From an uncultured Clostridium sp. (lineage in GTDB: Bacteria > Bacillota > Clostridia > Lachnospirales > Lachnospiraceae), in contig UQJF01000063.1 in assembly GCA_900541315.1 (NCBI GenBank), positions 1 through 17,225 of the forward strand: a DNA stretch of 17,225 bases, written 5' to 3'. Shown here one piece after another: positions 1 through 7,451 of this stretch. Within the stretch, counting starts at the first letter, position 1. Each line of letters opens with the position of its first letter. The notes beneath the pieces are model-generated. The model had not been told where the DNA came from. It ran no database searches and saw nothing but the letters and a program-made list of their open reading frames with translations. Made by a program: the position numbers and the translations under genes.

Positions 1-3
1 TTA

Positions 4-19
4 TTTGTGCGAGCACAAA
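4..19. promoter_or_regulatory. Perfect 7-2-7 inverted repeat upstream of the first peptidase gene
   Basis: Bases 4-10 (TTTGTGC) and 13-19 (GCACAAA) are perfect reverse complements around a 2-base centre. There is no T-run after it, so it is not a typical terminator. Such a compact palindrome 54 bases before a start codon could be an operator for a repressor, but it may also be the end of a structure that begins outside the window. A TTGACA-like hexamer lies at 34-39, without a convincing -10 partner before the gene. Confidence 0.35.
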
Positions 20-72
20 CGCAATTTATACTTTTGACACTTACATCATTTTATTTTTTGGAGGTGTGGATC

Positions 73-1302
73 ATGACAGAAATAAAAGGAATATCTGTGG
101 ATGAATGGAAGAAAAAGATATGTGAGGAGACAGAGCGGTTAAGACCGCAGCTGATCCAGCTTTCCCATAGCATCCATGATGAGCCGGAGATCGGTTTTCA
201 GGAGTTTAAATCAGCTGCCAAGATATGTGATTTCCTGGAAAAACAGGGATTTGAAACAGAAAGAGGCTACTGTGACCTTCCAACATCCTTTAAGGCAGTG
301 AAAAAAGGAACAGGAAAAGGCCCGGTAGTGGCTTTTTTAGCAGAATATGATGCTTTAAGAGGCGTAGGACATGGCTGCGGCCATAATGTGATCGCCACTT
401 GTGCTTCCGGTGCATTTGCTTCTTTAGCAAAAATATTTGTGGAAATGGGAATTGCAGGAGAAGTTTGGATCATTGGAACTCCTGCAGAAGAAGGCGGTGC
501 CGGAAAGGCTATTATGCTGGAACGGGGCGGCTTTGATGGAGTGGATTTTGCACTGATGATCCATCCCACCTGTGGCGGTGAAAGCAGGAACTATATTAAC
601 CGGAACGGAAGAGCTTCCGGAAGTCTTACCATTTCCTTTACAGGACAGTCTGCCCATTCCTCTGCACCGGCAACCGGCATCAATGCCCTGACGGCAGCTA
701 TCAGCGTGTTTAACCAGATCGATATGCTGCGCCCGTTATTTGAAACAGAGGACAATGTAAACGGGGTTATTTTAGAGGGCGGAACTGCCTCCAATATAAT
801 ACCGGGATTTTCAAAATCTGAGTTCTGTATTCGTGCAGCAACGATGAAGCGAGTTGATGAGCTTCAGAATATGATCATCAGCTGTGCAAAGCGGGCGGAA
901 AGCCTTACAGGTGCAAAGGTACAGATCCAGTCAGAACCGATCTATGCAGAGCGTTATCCATGTCTGCCGATTTGTGAAGATTTTAAGGAAAATATGGCCC
1001 GCGTAGGCGTTGGCATGTGTCTGCCTGATCCGAAACTGCTCTTTGGTTCTTCTGACATTGGAAATGTGTCCATTAAGATCCCGGCGATCCATGATTATCT
1101 GTCTATTACAGATGAAGAGATCCCGGCCCATTCCAGCCAGTATGCCAAAGCTGCTGCGGAACCGGGGGCAGATGAGATCTGCATTAAAGGTGCAAAAGGG
1201 CTGGCAATGACCGGACTGGATCTGCTGCTTAACGAAAGTCTCCGTCAGGCAGCAGCTAAGTACCATGAAAAAGTTGTACCGGATTTCTACAAAGAGAAGT
1301 AA
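73..1302 (+). CDS. M20-family metallopeptidase / amidohydrolase
   Basis: A 409-residue zinc-dependent amidohydrolase of peptidase family M20, the group that holds aminobenzoyl-glutamate hydrolase, Xaa-Arg dipeptidase and N-acyl-amino-acid hydrolases. Visible in the sequence: the metal-binding motif GHGCGHN (C102, H104), the catalytic region TPAEEGG (E139/E140), H164 in MIHPT, a dimerisation domain at about residues 180-285 (starting NGRASGSLTISFTGQSAHSS), the GSSDIGNVS motif (325-333) and the last metal ligand in IPAHS (H353). No signal peptide is seen, so it is cytoplasmic. The start is ATG at 73 because GGAGGTG lies just upstream (about 60-66); the frame stays open to a GTG at 7, but that has no ribosome site. 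The exact substrate cannot be read. The next two genes are also peptidases, which suggests dipeptide or acyl-amino-acid turnover. Confidence 0.9.
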   Translation: MTEIKGISVDEWKKKICEETERLRPQLIQLSHSIHDEPEIGFQEFKSAAKICDFLEKQGFETERGYCDLPTSFKAVKKGTGKGPVVAFLAEYDALRGVGHGCGHNVIATCASGAFASLAKIFVEMGIAGEVWIIGTPAEEGGAGKAIMLERGGFDGVDFALMIHPTCGGESRNYINRNGRASGSLTISFTGQSAHSSAPATGINALTAAISVFNQIDMLRPLFETEDNVNGVILEGGTASNIIPGFSKSEFCIRAATMKRVDELQNMIISCAKRAESLTGAKVQIQSEPIYAERYPCLPICEDFKENMARVGVGMCLPDPKLLFGSSDIGNVSIKIPAIHDYLSITDEEIPAHSSQYAKAAAEPGADEICIKGAKGLAMTGLDLLLNESLRQAAAKYHEKVVPDFYKEK

Positions 1303-1344
1303 ATATGGATATCCGGTCCGGATGCAGCTGCGTCTGGAAAATTT

Positions 1345-1519
1345 ATAATATGTACTCTCAGAATCTTTTTGTACTTGATTTTGCGAGAAGATTTTTTGTC
1401 AGTTGTGCCCAAATTTTTGAGGCGTACGCGGTGCGTACGTTGATAAAATTCGGGTGCGACTGGCGGAAAATCGGCCGCAAAAGCAGGTACAGGAATGATT
1501 CCGAGAGTACATCATAATA
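1345..1519 (+). other. Very long intergenic foldback (RNA hairpin or MITE-like palindrome)
   Basis: Almost the whole gap between the M20 gene and iadA folds back on itself. From 1351/1511 inward I count about 58 Watson-Crick pairs and 11 G-U pairs, against six mismatches, one single-base bulge (T1496) and one 4x3 internal loop (1386-1389/1473-1475). The apex is CGTACGC (1423-1429), GGT, GCGTACG (1433-1439). The outer stem is GTACTCTC (1352-1359) with GAGAGTAC (1503-1510), and AT-rich pairing continues to about 1345/1519 past a bulged C1513. Eleven of the transition-type imperfections read as G-U on the + strand and only two as A-C (1360/1502, 1411/1451), which favours a selected sense-strand RNA. 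It lies just before the iadA ribosome site, so it could affect processing or attenuation. A decayed miniature inverted-repeat transposon is the other reading. A short frame across it (1305-1517) is not credible as a gene. Confidence 0.75.
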
Positions 1520-1539
1520 TATTTAGGAGAAATATAACC

Positions 1540-2706
1540 ATGATATTATTGAAACAAGCTGATGTATACGCACCGGAACACCTTGGGATCAAAGATGTTT
1601 TAGTGTGCGGAGGAAAGATCGAGGCAGTAGGAGATAACCTGGAAGGAGGTACTGGCTGTGAAGTCATCGATGCAAAAGGAATGCGCTTAACACCAGGTCT
1701 GATCGACCGTCATGTTCATGTAACAGGCGGCGGCGGAGAAGGAAGCTTCCATACAAGAACTCCCCAGGTTGAGCTTTCTTCTATTTTAAAAGCTGGTATC
1801 ACTACTGTTTTAGGACTTCTTGGAACAGATGATATGTCCCGCAGTGTGGAAAACCTGTTAGCGAAGGTAAAGGCATTAAAGGAAGAAGGCATTACTGCTT
1901 ATGCTCTCTGCGGTGCCTACGGCTATCCGCCGGTGACCTTAACAGGAAGCGTAAAGAAGGATATTGCCTTTGTAGACGAAATCATGGGCTTGAAACTGGC
2001 TCTTTCTGACCACAGGGCACCAAATATCTCTGTAGATGAGCTGATCCGTTTAGGAAGTGATGTACGTACTGCAGGCATGATCGGCGGAAAGCCTGGATTT
2101 ATCGTTTTACATATGGGAAGTGGAAAGAAGAAATTAGGGCCTGTATTTGAGGCACTGGCCGAGACTGATATTCCGGTAAAGACCTTTCAGCCTACTCATA
2201 TGAGCCGCAATCATGAACTGTATCTGGATGGACTGAAACTGGCAAAAATGGGCGGTTATATTGATATTACCTGTGAAGACTTTGTAAATGGCGAGCCAGT
2301 CATCGGACATGATCCAATGCCTGCACTTCTTGAAGAGGCAAAGGCAGCAGATGTTCCTATGGATCACATTACCTTCAGTTCTGACGGTCAGGGAAGCTGG
2401 TCCAGCTATGATGAAGCAGGCATGTTAAAAGAGATCGGTGTTACCGATGTGGGAAATATGTATGCACAGATGTGTTCTTTAGTCACCAGAGGTGGGTTTG
2501 ACTTTGCTGAGGCACTGACCTATTTTACTTCCAATGTTGCAAAAGCACTGGAGATCGAGAAGAAAAAAGGCCATATCATGGCAGGCGCTGACGCAGATAT
2601 CCTGCTGATCAAAGATGACTTAACATTGGATACCGTTATTGCAGGCGGCCGTAAGATGATGGAAGGAGGAACTCTTTTAGTAAGAGGAACATACGAACAT
2701 GATTGA
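1540..2706 (+). CDS. iadA: Isoaspartyl (beta-aspartyl) dipeptidase
   Basis: A 388-residue member of the amidohydrolase superfamily (peptidase M38), close to the usual length of about 390 for IadA. It cleaves dipeptides with an isoaspartyl linkage, which arise from damaged Asp/Asn in proteins. The binuclear metal site is complete in the sequence: H58 and H60 in RHVHVTGGG, K152 (the lysine carboxylated in the family), H191 in VLHMGSGK, H220 in QPTHMSRN and D282 in FSSDGQGS. The GSWSSYDEAG stretch is also typical. The start is ATG at 1540, with AGGAG at 1525-1529; an in-frame upstream codon at 1495 would place 15 residues inside the foldback and has no ribosome site. The end overlaps the next gene by 8 bases, so the two are translationally linked. 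Cytoplasmic. Confidence 0.95.
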   Translation: MILLKQADVYAPEHLGIKDVLVCGGKIEAVGDNLEGGTGCEVIDAKGMRLTPGLIDRHVHVTGGGGEGSFHTRTPQVELSSILKAGITTVLGLLGTDDMSRSVENLLAKVKALKEEGITAYALCGAYGYPPVTLTGSVKKDIAFVDEIMGLKLALSDHRAPNISVDELIRLGSDVRTAGMIGGKPGFIVLHMGSGKKKLGPVFEALAETDIPVKTFQPTHMSRNHELYLDGLKLAKMGGYIDITCEDFVNGEPVIGHDPMPALLEEAKAADVPMDHITFSSDGQGSWSSYDEAGMLKEIGVTDVGNMYAQMCSLVTRGGFDFAEALTYFTSNVAKALEIEKKKGHIMAGADADILLIKDDLTLDTVIAGGRKMMEGGTLLVRGTYEHD

Positions 2707-3790
2707 TATGAATGTATTAAGGGATCTGACCAATGCTTTTGGCCCCAGTGGATTTGAGGAAGACGTAGTAAGAGCTGTAAGAAAACACTGCACAGGCATG
2801 AGTCTAACTAATGATGCCATGAACAATGTTTACGCAAGGATCGGCGGTAATGCAGAGGGCAGAAAGCCTGTTCTTATGCTGGATGCCCATACAGATGAGT
2901 GCGGATTTATGGTACAGGGGATCATGGAAAATGGTCTGTTAAGCCTTATTATGTTAGGTGGAATGGATCTGCCAAGTATCCCGGCACACACCTTACTGGT
3001 ACGCACCAGAGCCGGAAAGCTGGTCAAAGGCATTATAACCTCCCGCCCGGTACATTTTATGACAGATAAAGAAAAAAGCGCCCCATTAGATATCCGTGAA
3101 ATGTTCTTAGATGTAGGTGCATGCAGCAAAAAAGAGGCAATGGAAAGCTTCGGTATCAATATTGGTGATCCGGCTGCTCCGGAAGTTGCCTTTGAATATG
3201 ACGAAGAACATGGATTATGTTTTGGCAAAGCTTTTGACAACCGCATGGGCTGTGCCTGCATCATCCACACTTTAAGAGCACTGCAGGCAGTAAAAGATGA
3301 CCTGGCAGTAGAGGTAGTAGGCGCTTTTGCCTCCCAGGAAGAGGTTGGCATGAGAGGTGCGACCGTTACCTCTGCACAGGTCCAGCCAGACCTGGCTATT
3401 GTATTTGAAGGATCCCCAGCAGATGACTTTTACTACAGCCCTGAAAAATCCCAGGGCGGCATGCATAAAGGCGTACAGATCCGCTGCATGGACAAGAGCT
3501 ATATCACCAATCCTGCATTCTTAGAGTACGCACATGAATTGGGCGATACCATGGGCATTACCTACCAGGATACAGTAAGAAGAGGCGGCAGCACTAACGC
3601 AGGCAAGATCAGCCTTGCAGGAAAAGCCGTACCAACCCTGGTACTTGGCATTCCAAGCCGTTATGTACACAGCCATTATAATTTCTGTGCCATTGAAGAT
3701 GTGGAAAACACTGTCCGCATGGCAGTTGAGGTTATTAAGGGCCTGAATGATGAGCGGATCAGGCATCTGATGCATCAGGATATCCTGTAA
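2699..3790 (+). CDS. M42-family metallo-aminopeptidase
   Basis: A 363-residue co-catalytic zinc aminopeptidase of family M42 (glutamyl aminopeptidase / deblocking aminopeptidase / FrvX group), a normal length. Metal ligands and catalytic residues are visible: H64 and D66 in DAHTDECGF, the bridging D180 in AFDNRMGC, the catalytic pair E214/E215 in SQEEVGMRG, an acidic ligand around E238 in FEGSPADD, and H324 in RYVHSHYN. Members usually form large cytosolic tetrahedral dodecamers that trim peptides from the N-terminus. The start is ATG at 2699 inside the end of iadA, with AGAGG at 2683-2687; an alternative ATG sits at 2708. The overlap and shared strand indicate one operon with iadA for finishing peptide breakdown. 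The exact residue preference (Glu/Asp or Leu) is not readable from motifs. A terminator follows at 3838-3886. Confidence 0.92.
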   Translation: MIDMNVLRDLTNAFGPSGFEEDVVRAVRKHCTGMSLTNDAMNNVYARIGGNAEGRKPVLMLDAHTDECGFMVQGIMENGLLSLIMLGGMDLPSIPAHTLLVRTRAGKLVKGIITSRPVHFMTDKEKSAPLDIREMFLDVGACSKKEAMESFGINIGDPAAPEVAFEYDEEHGLCFGKAFDNRMGCACIIHTLRALQAVKDDLAVEVVGAFASQEEVGMRGATVTSAQVQPDLAIVFEGSPADDFYYSPEKSQGGMHKGVQIRCMDKSYITNPAFLEYAHELGDTMGITYQDTVRRGGSTNAGKISLAGKAVPTLVLGIPSRYVHSHYNFCAIEDVENTVRMAVEVIKGLNDERIRHLMHQDIL

Positions 3791-3837
3791 GAGTTTCTAA
3801 AAACAGGATTTTGGAAAAATCTGGAAAACATGAAAAT

Positions 3838-3886
3838 AGGACTGCTCTGGTGTGGCCTGTGTGACTGCACCGGGTGGTCCTTTTTT
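3838..3886 (+). terminator. Rho-independent terminator after the peptidase operon
   Basis: AGGAC (3838-3842) pairs with GTCCT (3877-3881); an inner stem CTGGTGT with GCACCGG extends it, and six T residues follow (3881-3886). It lies 47 bases after the M42 stop codon and closes the + strand peptidase unit. The GGGTGGTCC piece resembles part of a T-box antiterminator, but there is no T-box leader and no downstream gene in position to support one. Confidence 0.75.
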
Positions 3887-3911
3887 GTGCAGATCTGCCG
3901 ATTTTTTGCGT

Positions 3912-4002
3912 CTGGTTTTCCAGCACGGCATTCCCGCCTGCCGGCGGGAACTTCTCCACCCGGTTTTCTTACTGGTATTTTTTCTATCTCTGGTGGGAGA
4001 AG
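3912..4002. promoter_or_regulatory. Cluster of three further hairpins before the two-component operon
   Basis: The gene-free stretch 3791-4102 holds, after the terminator, three more inverted repeats: CTGG-TTTT-CCAG (3912-3923); TTCCCGCC-TGCC-GGCGGGAA (3931-3938/3943-3950, perfect); and CTTCTCCACC (3951-3960) with GGTGGGAGAAG (3992-4002), 10 pairs with one bulged G3995. The last one covers the -35 position of the promoter at 4011-4019, so it could be an operator, perhaps autoregulatory for the response regulator. None has a proper T-run. Role inferred from position only. Confidence 0.4.
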
Positions 4003-4010
4003 CTTTCCTA

Positions 4011-4019
4011 TGTTATAAT
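4011..4019 (+). promoter_or_regulatory. Extended -10 promoter for the two-component operon
   Basis: The sequence TGTTATAAT (4011-4019) is a consensus TATAAT (4014-4019) with the TGn extension. The -35 region (about 3991-3996, TGGTGG) is poor, which fits an extended -10 promoter or an activator-dependent one. The expected start of transcription near 4026 gives a leader of about 75 bases before the response regulator. Confidence 0.55.
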
Positions 4020-4102
4020 TCTTTAGAAAAACTTTCATTTTTTATGAAGCGCCTCTTCCAATTTCATTGCTACTATATAAACCGTAAGGAGGAAATGAGT
4101 AT

Positions 4103-4810
4103 ATGAACGGAGACAGTATCCTTTTAGTAGAGGATGACAAAGAAATACGCCAGGGAGTGGAAATTTTCCTGCGCAGCCAGGGGTATCAGGTATTTCAGGC
4201 AGAAAACGGTCTTGAAGGTTTAAAGATCCTGGAAGAAAGACCTATTGACCTGGCAATCGTAGACGTGATGATGCCGGTAATGGATGGTATCACCATGACT
4301 GCAAAGCTGCGGGAAAAATACGACTTTCCGGTGATCTTCCTTTCAGCGAAGACAGAAGAGGTGGATAAGATCCTGGGACTGAACATAGGAGCGGATGACT
4401 ATGTAACAAAGCCATTTACACCTATGGAATTAATGGCAAGAGTCAATTCCCAGCTGCGCAGATATCACCGCTTCTTAGACCGGCTAAATTCCGGACAGAA
4501 GGAAAATCCAAAGATCCATCAGGTGGGCGGACTGGAAGTAAATGAGGAGACAGTGGAAGTCATTGTAGACGGCAAAAACGTAAAAGTGACTCCCATTGAA
4601 TTTAAGATCCTTCTCCTTCTCATCCGCAATCCAGGAAGAGTCTTTCCGGCAGAAGAAATTTACGAAAGAGTCTGGAACGAACGGGCGATCAATACAGATA
4701 CTGTCATGGTACATATACGCAACCTCCGGGAAAAAATCGAAGTGGATCCAAAAGATCCAAAATATATAAAGGTGGTGTGGGGCGTTGGATACAAACTTGA
4801 AAAACAGTGA
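4103..4810 (+). CDS. OmpR/VanR-family response regulator
   Basis: A 235-residue DNA-binding response regulator. The receiver domain (about 4-120) has the acidic pocket E10-D11-D12, the phosphorylated aspartate D54 in VDVMMP, S81 in FLSAK and K103 in TKPF. The C-terminal winged helix (about 135-233) shows VTPIEFKILLLLIRNPGRVF, the recognition region NTDTVMVHIRNLREK and the end VVWGVGYKLEK, as in OmpR/PhoB. A clear ribosome site AAGGAGG (4086-4092) lies 10 bases before the ATG. The following kinase gene starts 26 bases before this one's stop, so the pair is translationally coupled. It is phosphorylated by that kinase and probably controls envelope-related genes, but the regulon is not visible here; the only candidate site is the palindrome over its own promoter. 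Confidence 0.94.
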   Translation: MNGDSILLVEDDKEIRQGVEIFLRSQGYQVFQAENGLEGLKILEERPIDLAIVDVMMPVMDGITMTAKLREKYDFPVIFLSAKTEEVDKILGLNIGADDYVTKPFTPMELMARVNSQLRRYHRFLDRLNSGQKENPKIHQVGGLEVNEETVEVIVDGKNVKVTPIEFKILLLLIRNPGRVFPAEEIYERVWNERAINTDTVMVHIRNLREKIEVDPKDPKYIKVVWGVGYKLEKQ

Positions 4811-7409
4811 TAATCTGGAAAAGAGAAATGTTGCAAATGAAAATATCGTAAGGGAAAATATTGTAAAGAAAAGCCGTAATTGGAAAATTCTGGGAATTAT
4901 AGCCATGATACTGACGATTTTTATTGCTGCGGGTACCACAGTGGGGCTATATCCCTATATGGAAGAGAAAGCGGCGGAGTTCAGCAGCAGAAACCGCAGA
5001 CAGGAAACAGAAGCAGCAGGGGGATTTGGAAATCTGGCTACCCAAGTGATGAACTTCAGCTACGTTCTCTGGCATCAGCAGAAACAGGAAGAAAATGGTG
5101 GTATCCTTACTTATTCCCAGACATTTCTTGCAGGAGATGGAATCGGGGCTGTGGATGTTCTGCATGGAGAAGATGCACAGAATGTACCGGAAACAGAAAA
5201 AAAGACGGATCCGGTATCTGGTGCAGATGCAGTGGTCAGTGCAGATGTGGCAGAAAATGTGGTTGCAACAGAAAGTGCAGATCATACATCCGGTCAGACG
5301 GTGGCTCAGACAGAAGCCTTAGCAGAGGCAGCAGACCCGGCCATTACAGAACAGCAGCAGGCAGCTGGAAATGAAGACGCAGAAGATATTATGGCTTTCA
5401 GAGAAGAAATAAAGGATCTGATCGATGAACTGGGAACCACCTGGAATAATCTTTATAACCAGTATAATGAACGTATCTCCTATGGGGTCATGGATCCACA
5501 GGGCGGATACCTGCGCAGCAATGTAAATAGTCCTGAGGAAATATTCTCCCGGACAGTAGCGGACAATGAGCTTCAGTTTACCGTACATTTTGATGAAAAT
5601 GGGAGGCTGACTGTGTCAGATGTAACAGGTCTTGAAAGCAACTGCTCCGGCCTGATCCGTTCCATTGGCCGTTTTGAATTCTATGATCCATTGGCTGCAA
5701 GACTTACAAACAGCTACCATAGATCTGGTCTGGAATTTAGCGGCCCAAGGAACATGACAGTCAAATTCCGCTGTCAGCCAACGAAACTTGGCAGCTGGAA
5801 TGAGGAAAAGCCACAAAATGTATATACATATGATAATTATGACTATCAAAGAGGGCATGGATTTATTACCGTTATTATGTATGTAAGCCTGGCGGTCCTG
5901 GTGGCAGCACTTCTCATCCCCTTTATCCCGGGAATGGAAGTGGTCAAAATGAAGATATTCAGCTGGTCACTTGAGCCTCTTTGCGTCATCGGAGTGGGCT
6001 GGCTGCTGTTTTTCTTAAATATGGAGATCCCGTTAGATATAGTACGCAGCTTTATGGCAGGAACTCTCCAGGCAGAGCTGGCAAAAGCAGGCTTTTTACC
6101 ATTTATGGCCAATGCTCTGGCCGTTGCAGCTAATTTCCTGTTCTGGGTGGTCATTTACGGAATGTTTTACTGGGGAGTTACTAATTTCCGTTCCTTCTTC
6201 AGTTTAGGACCATGGCGCTACTTTAAAGAGCGCACCTGGGTTGGAAAATTCCTTTGCTTCTGCAAACACTGGGTATGCACAGGTCTGGATCTGTTCTCAC
6301 AGACAGACTGGGAAAGCAGGTCCAGCAAGATCATCGGAAAAGCAGTGATTGCAAACTTTGTGATCCTTGCATGCATCTCCCTGCTGTGGTTCTGGGGCAT
6401 CGGCGCGCTGATCCTTTACTCTATTGCATTATTCTTTCTGCTGAAGAAATACTGGGGCAAGGTGCAGGAAAAATACCACAAACTCCTTAACTGCATCCAG
6501 GAAATGGCAGAAGGCAATCTGGATGTAAAAGAAGAGGAAGATTTAGGGATTTTTGAGCCATTTAAAAACCAGCTGTTTAAGGTGCAGGAAGGCTTCAAAA
6601 AAGCAGTGGAAAAAGAAGTGAAAAGCGAGCGCACCAAAACCGAGCTGATCACCAATGTTTCCCACGACTTAAAAACACCATTGACTGCCATTATTACTTA
6701 TGTAAACCTGTTAAAGCAGGAAAATATTACCGAAGAAGAGCGAAACTCCTACATCCAGATCTTAGACCAGAAATCCATGCGCTTAAAAGAGCTGATCGAA
6801 GACCTGTTTGAGGTAAGCAAGGCGGCAAACGGTACCGTAGTCCTTCATCCAGAAGAGGTAGATGTGGTCAGTCTGTTAAAACAGGTCCGTTTTGAACTTT
6901 CCGATAAAATAGAAGCCAGCGGCATTCAGTTCCATTTTGACCTGCCAAATGAGCGCCTGGCGGCGTCCTTAGACGGCCAGAAGACCTGCCGTATCTTTGA
7001 AAATCTCCTGGTGAACATCACCAAGTATGGCATGAAAGGCACCAGGGCTTATATTAAGGCAGAAAAAGACGGAGAATATGTACAGGTAACACTGCGAAAC
7101 ATCTCCGCAGAAGAACTGAAGATCTCACCGGAAGAGCTGACAGAACGTTTCGTAAGAGGGGATGCGTCCAGAAATACAGAAGGCTCCGGTCTTGGTCTTG
7201 CCATTGCAAGAAGCTTTACCGAAGTCCAGGGCGGTACCATGAAGATAGAGGTAGAAGGAGACCTGTTCAGGGTGATCCTTCGCTGGAAGTTAAAGGCTGG
7301 CAGTGAAGAGCCGGAAGAAACAATCCAGGAAGGATCAGTCCAGGAAAAGTTAGTTCAGGAAGAACCAGAAGCAGATATAGAAGAATCAAAATCAGGTGAT
7401 CAAGAATAA
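4785..7409 (+). CDS. Large multi-pass sensor histidine kinase
   Basis: An 874-residue kinase, cognate to the preceding regulator. Order: a cytosolic N-terminus; membrane segment at about 34-56; an extracellular region of about 300 residues (57-358) with an Ala/Glu-rich low-complexity part (about 125-205); then several membrane segments (about 361-383, 397-412, 435-468, 519-553); a HAMP-like linker (about 560-605); the H-box SHDLKTPLTAI with phospho-acceptor H627; an N-box FENLLVNITKYGM (E739, N740, N744); F789 in ERFVRGD; the G2 box EGSGLGLAI (799-807); and an acidic tail from about 838. The DxGxG (G1) box is replaced by LRNISAEELKI, which I recall as normal for a Firmicute subgroup. The start is TTG at 4785, with GGTGG at 4771-4775 and a 26-base overlap with the regulator; another in-frame TTG is at 4797. 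No ATG occurs before the first membrane segment. The signal sensed is unknown. Confidence 0.88.
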   Translation: MDTNLKNSDNLEKRNVANENIVRENIVKKSRNWKILGIIAMILTIFIAAGTTVGLYPYMEEKAAEFSSRNRRQETEAAGGFGNLATQVMNFSYVLWHQQKQEENGGILTYSQTFLAGDGIGAVDVLHGEDAQNVPETEKKTDPVSGADAVVSADVAENVVATESADHTSGQTVAQTEALAEAADPAITEQQQAAGNEDAEDIMAFREEIKDLIDELGTTWNNLYNQYNERISYGVMDPQGGYLRSNVNSPEEIFSRTVADNELQFTVHFDENGRLTVSDVTGLESNCSGLIRSIGRFEFYDPLAARLTNSYHRSGLEFSGPRNMTVKFRCQPTKLGSWNEEKPQNVYTYDNYDYQRGHGFITVIMYVSLAVLVAALLIPFIPGMEVVKMKIFSWSLEPLCVIGVGWLLFFLNMEIPLDIVRSFMAGTLQAELAKAGFLPFMANALAVAANFLFWVVIYGMFYWGVTNFRSFFSLGPWRYFKERTWVGKFLCFCKHWVCTGLDLFSQTDWESRSSKIIGKAVIANFVILACISLLWFWGIGALILYSIALFFLLKKYWGKVQEKYHKLLNCIQEMAEGNLDVKEEEDLGIFEPFKNQLFKVQEGFKKAVEKEVKSERTKTELITNVSHDLKTPLTAIITYVNLLKQENITEEERNSYIQILDQKSMRLKELIEDLFEVSKAANGTVVLHPEEVDVVSLLKQVRFELSDKIEASGIQFHFDLPNERLAASLDGQKTCRIFENLLVNITKYGMKGTRAYIKAEKDGEYVQVTLRNISAEELKISPEELTERFVRGDASRNTEGSGLGLAIARSFTEVQGGTMKIEVEGDLFRVILRWKLKAGSEEPEETIQEGSVQEKLVQEEPEADIEESKSGDQE

Positions 7410-7413
7410 AAAA

Positions 7414-7445
7414 CGGGCGGCTGCATTAAAAAGTACAGCCGCCCG
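7414..7445. terminator. Bidirectional terminator between kinase and flotillin genes
   Basis: CGGGCGGCTG (7414-7423) pairs perfectly with CAGCCGCCCG (7436-7445) around a 12-base loop. Read on the - strand it is followed by a T-run (the A-run at 7408-7413); on the + strand it is followed by AATATTTTATA. It therefore best terminates the flotillin gene, and also closes the kinase operon 5 bases after its stop. Confidence 0.85.
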
Positions 7446-7451
7446 AATATT

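Noticed and set aside
4..19. Idea that the palindrome at the left edge is the end of another foldback copy
   Set aside because: Only GTGCGAG is shared with the right-edge sequence; too short to support it.
34..39. TTGACA as the -35 of a promoter for the first gene
   Set aside because: No acceptable -10 box 16-18 bases downstream before the start codon.
1305..1517. 70-residue + strand frame between the M20 gene and iadA
   Set aside because: It lies almost wholly inside the long foldback, has no ribosome site and shows unnatural composition; the structure explains the sequence.
2830..3351. 173-residue frame on the - strand inside the M42 gene
   Set aside because: Antisense shadow of a clear coding gene; no ribosome site and no recognisable motif.
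3838..3886. Possible T-box leader
   Set aside because: Only a GGGTGGTCC fragment recalls the T-box; there is no specifier stem or T-box sequence, and it directly follows a finished operon. A plain terminator explains it.
3852..4106. 84-residue + strand frame across the terminator and promoter before the response regulator
   Set aside because: It crosses a terminator and several hairpins, and its end uses the ribosome site of the next gene.
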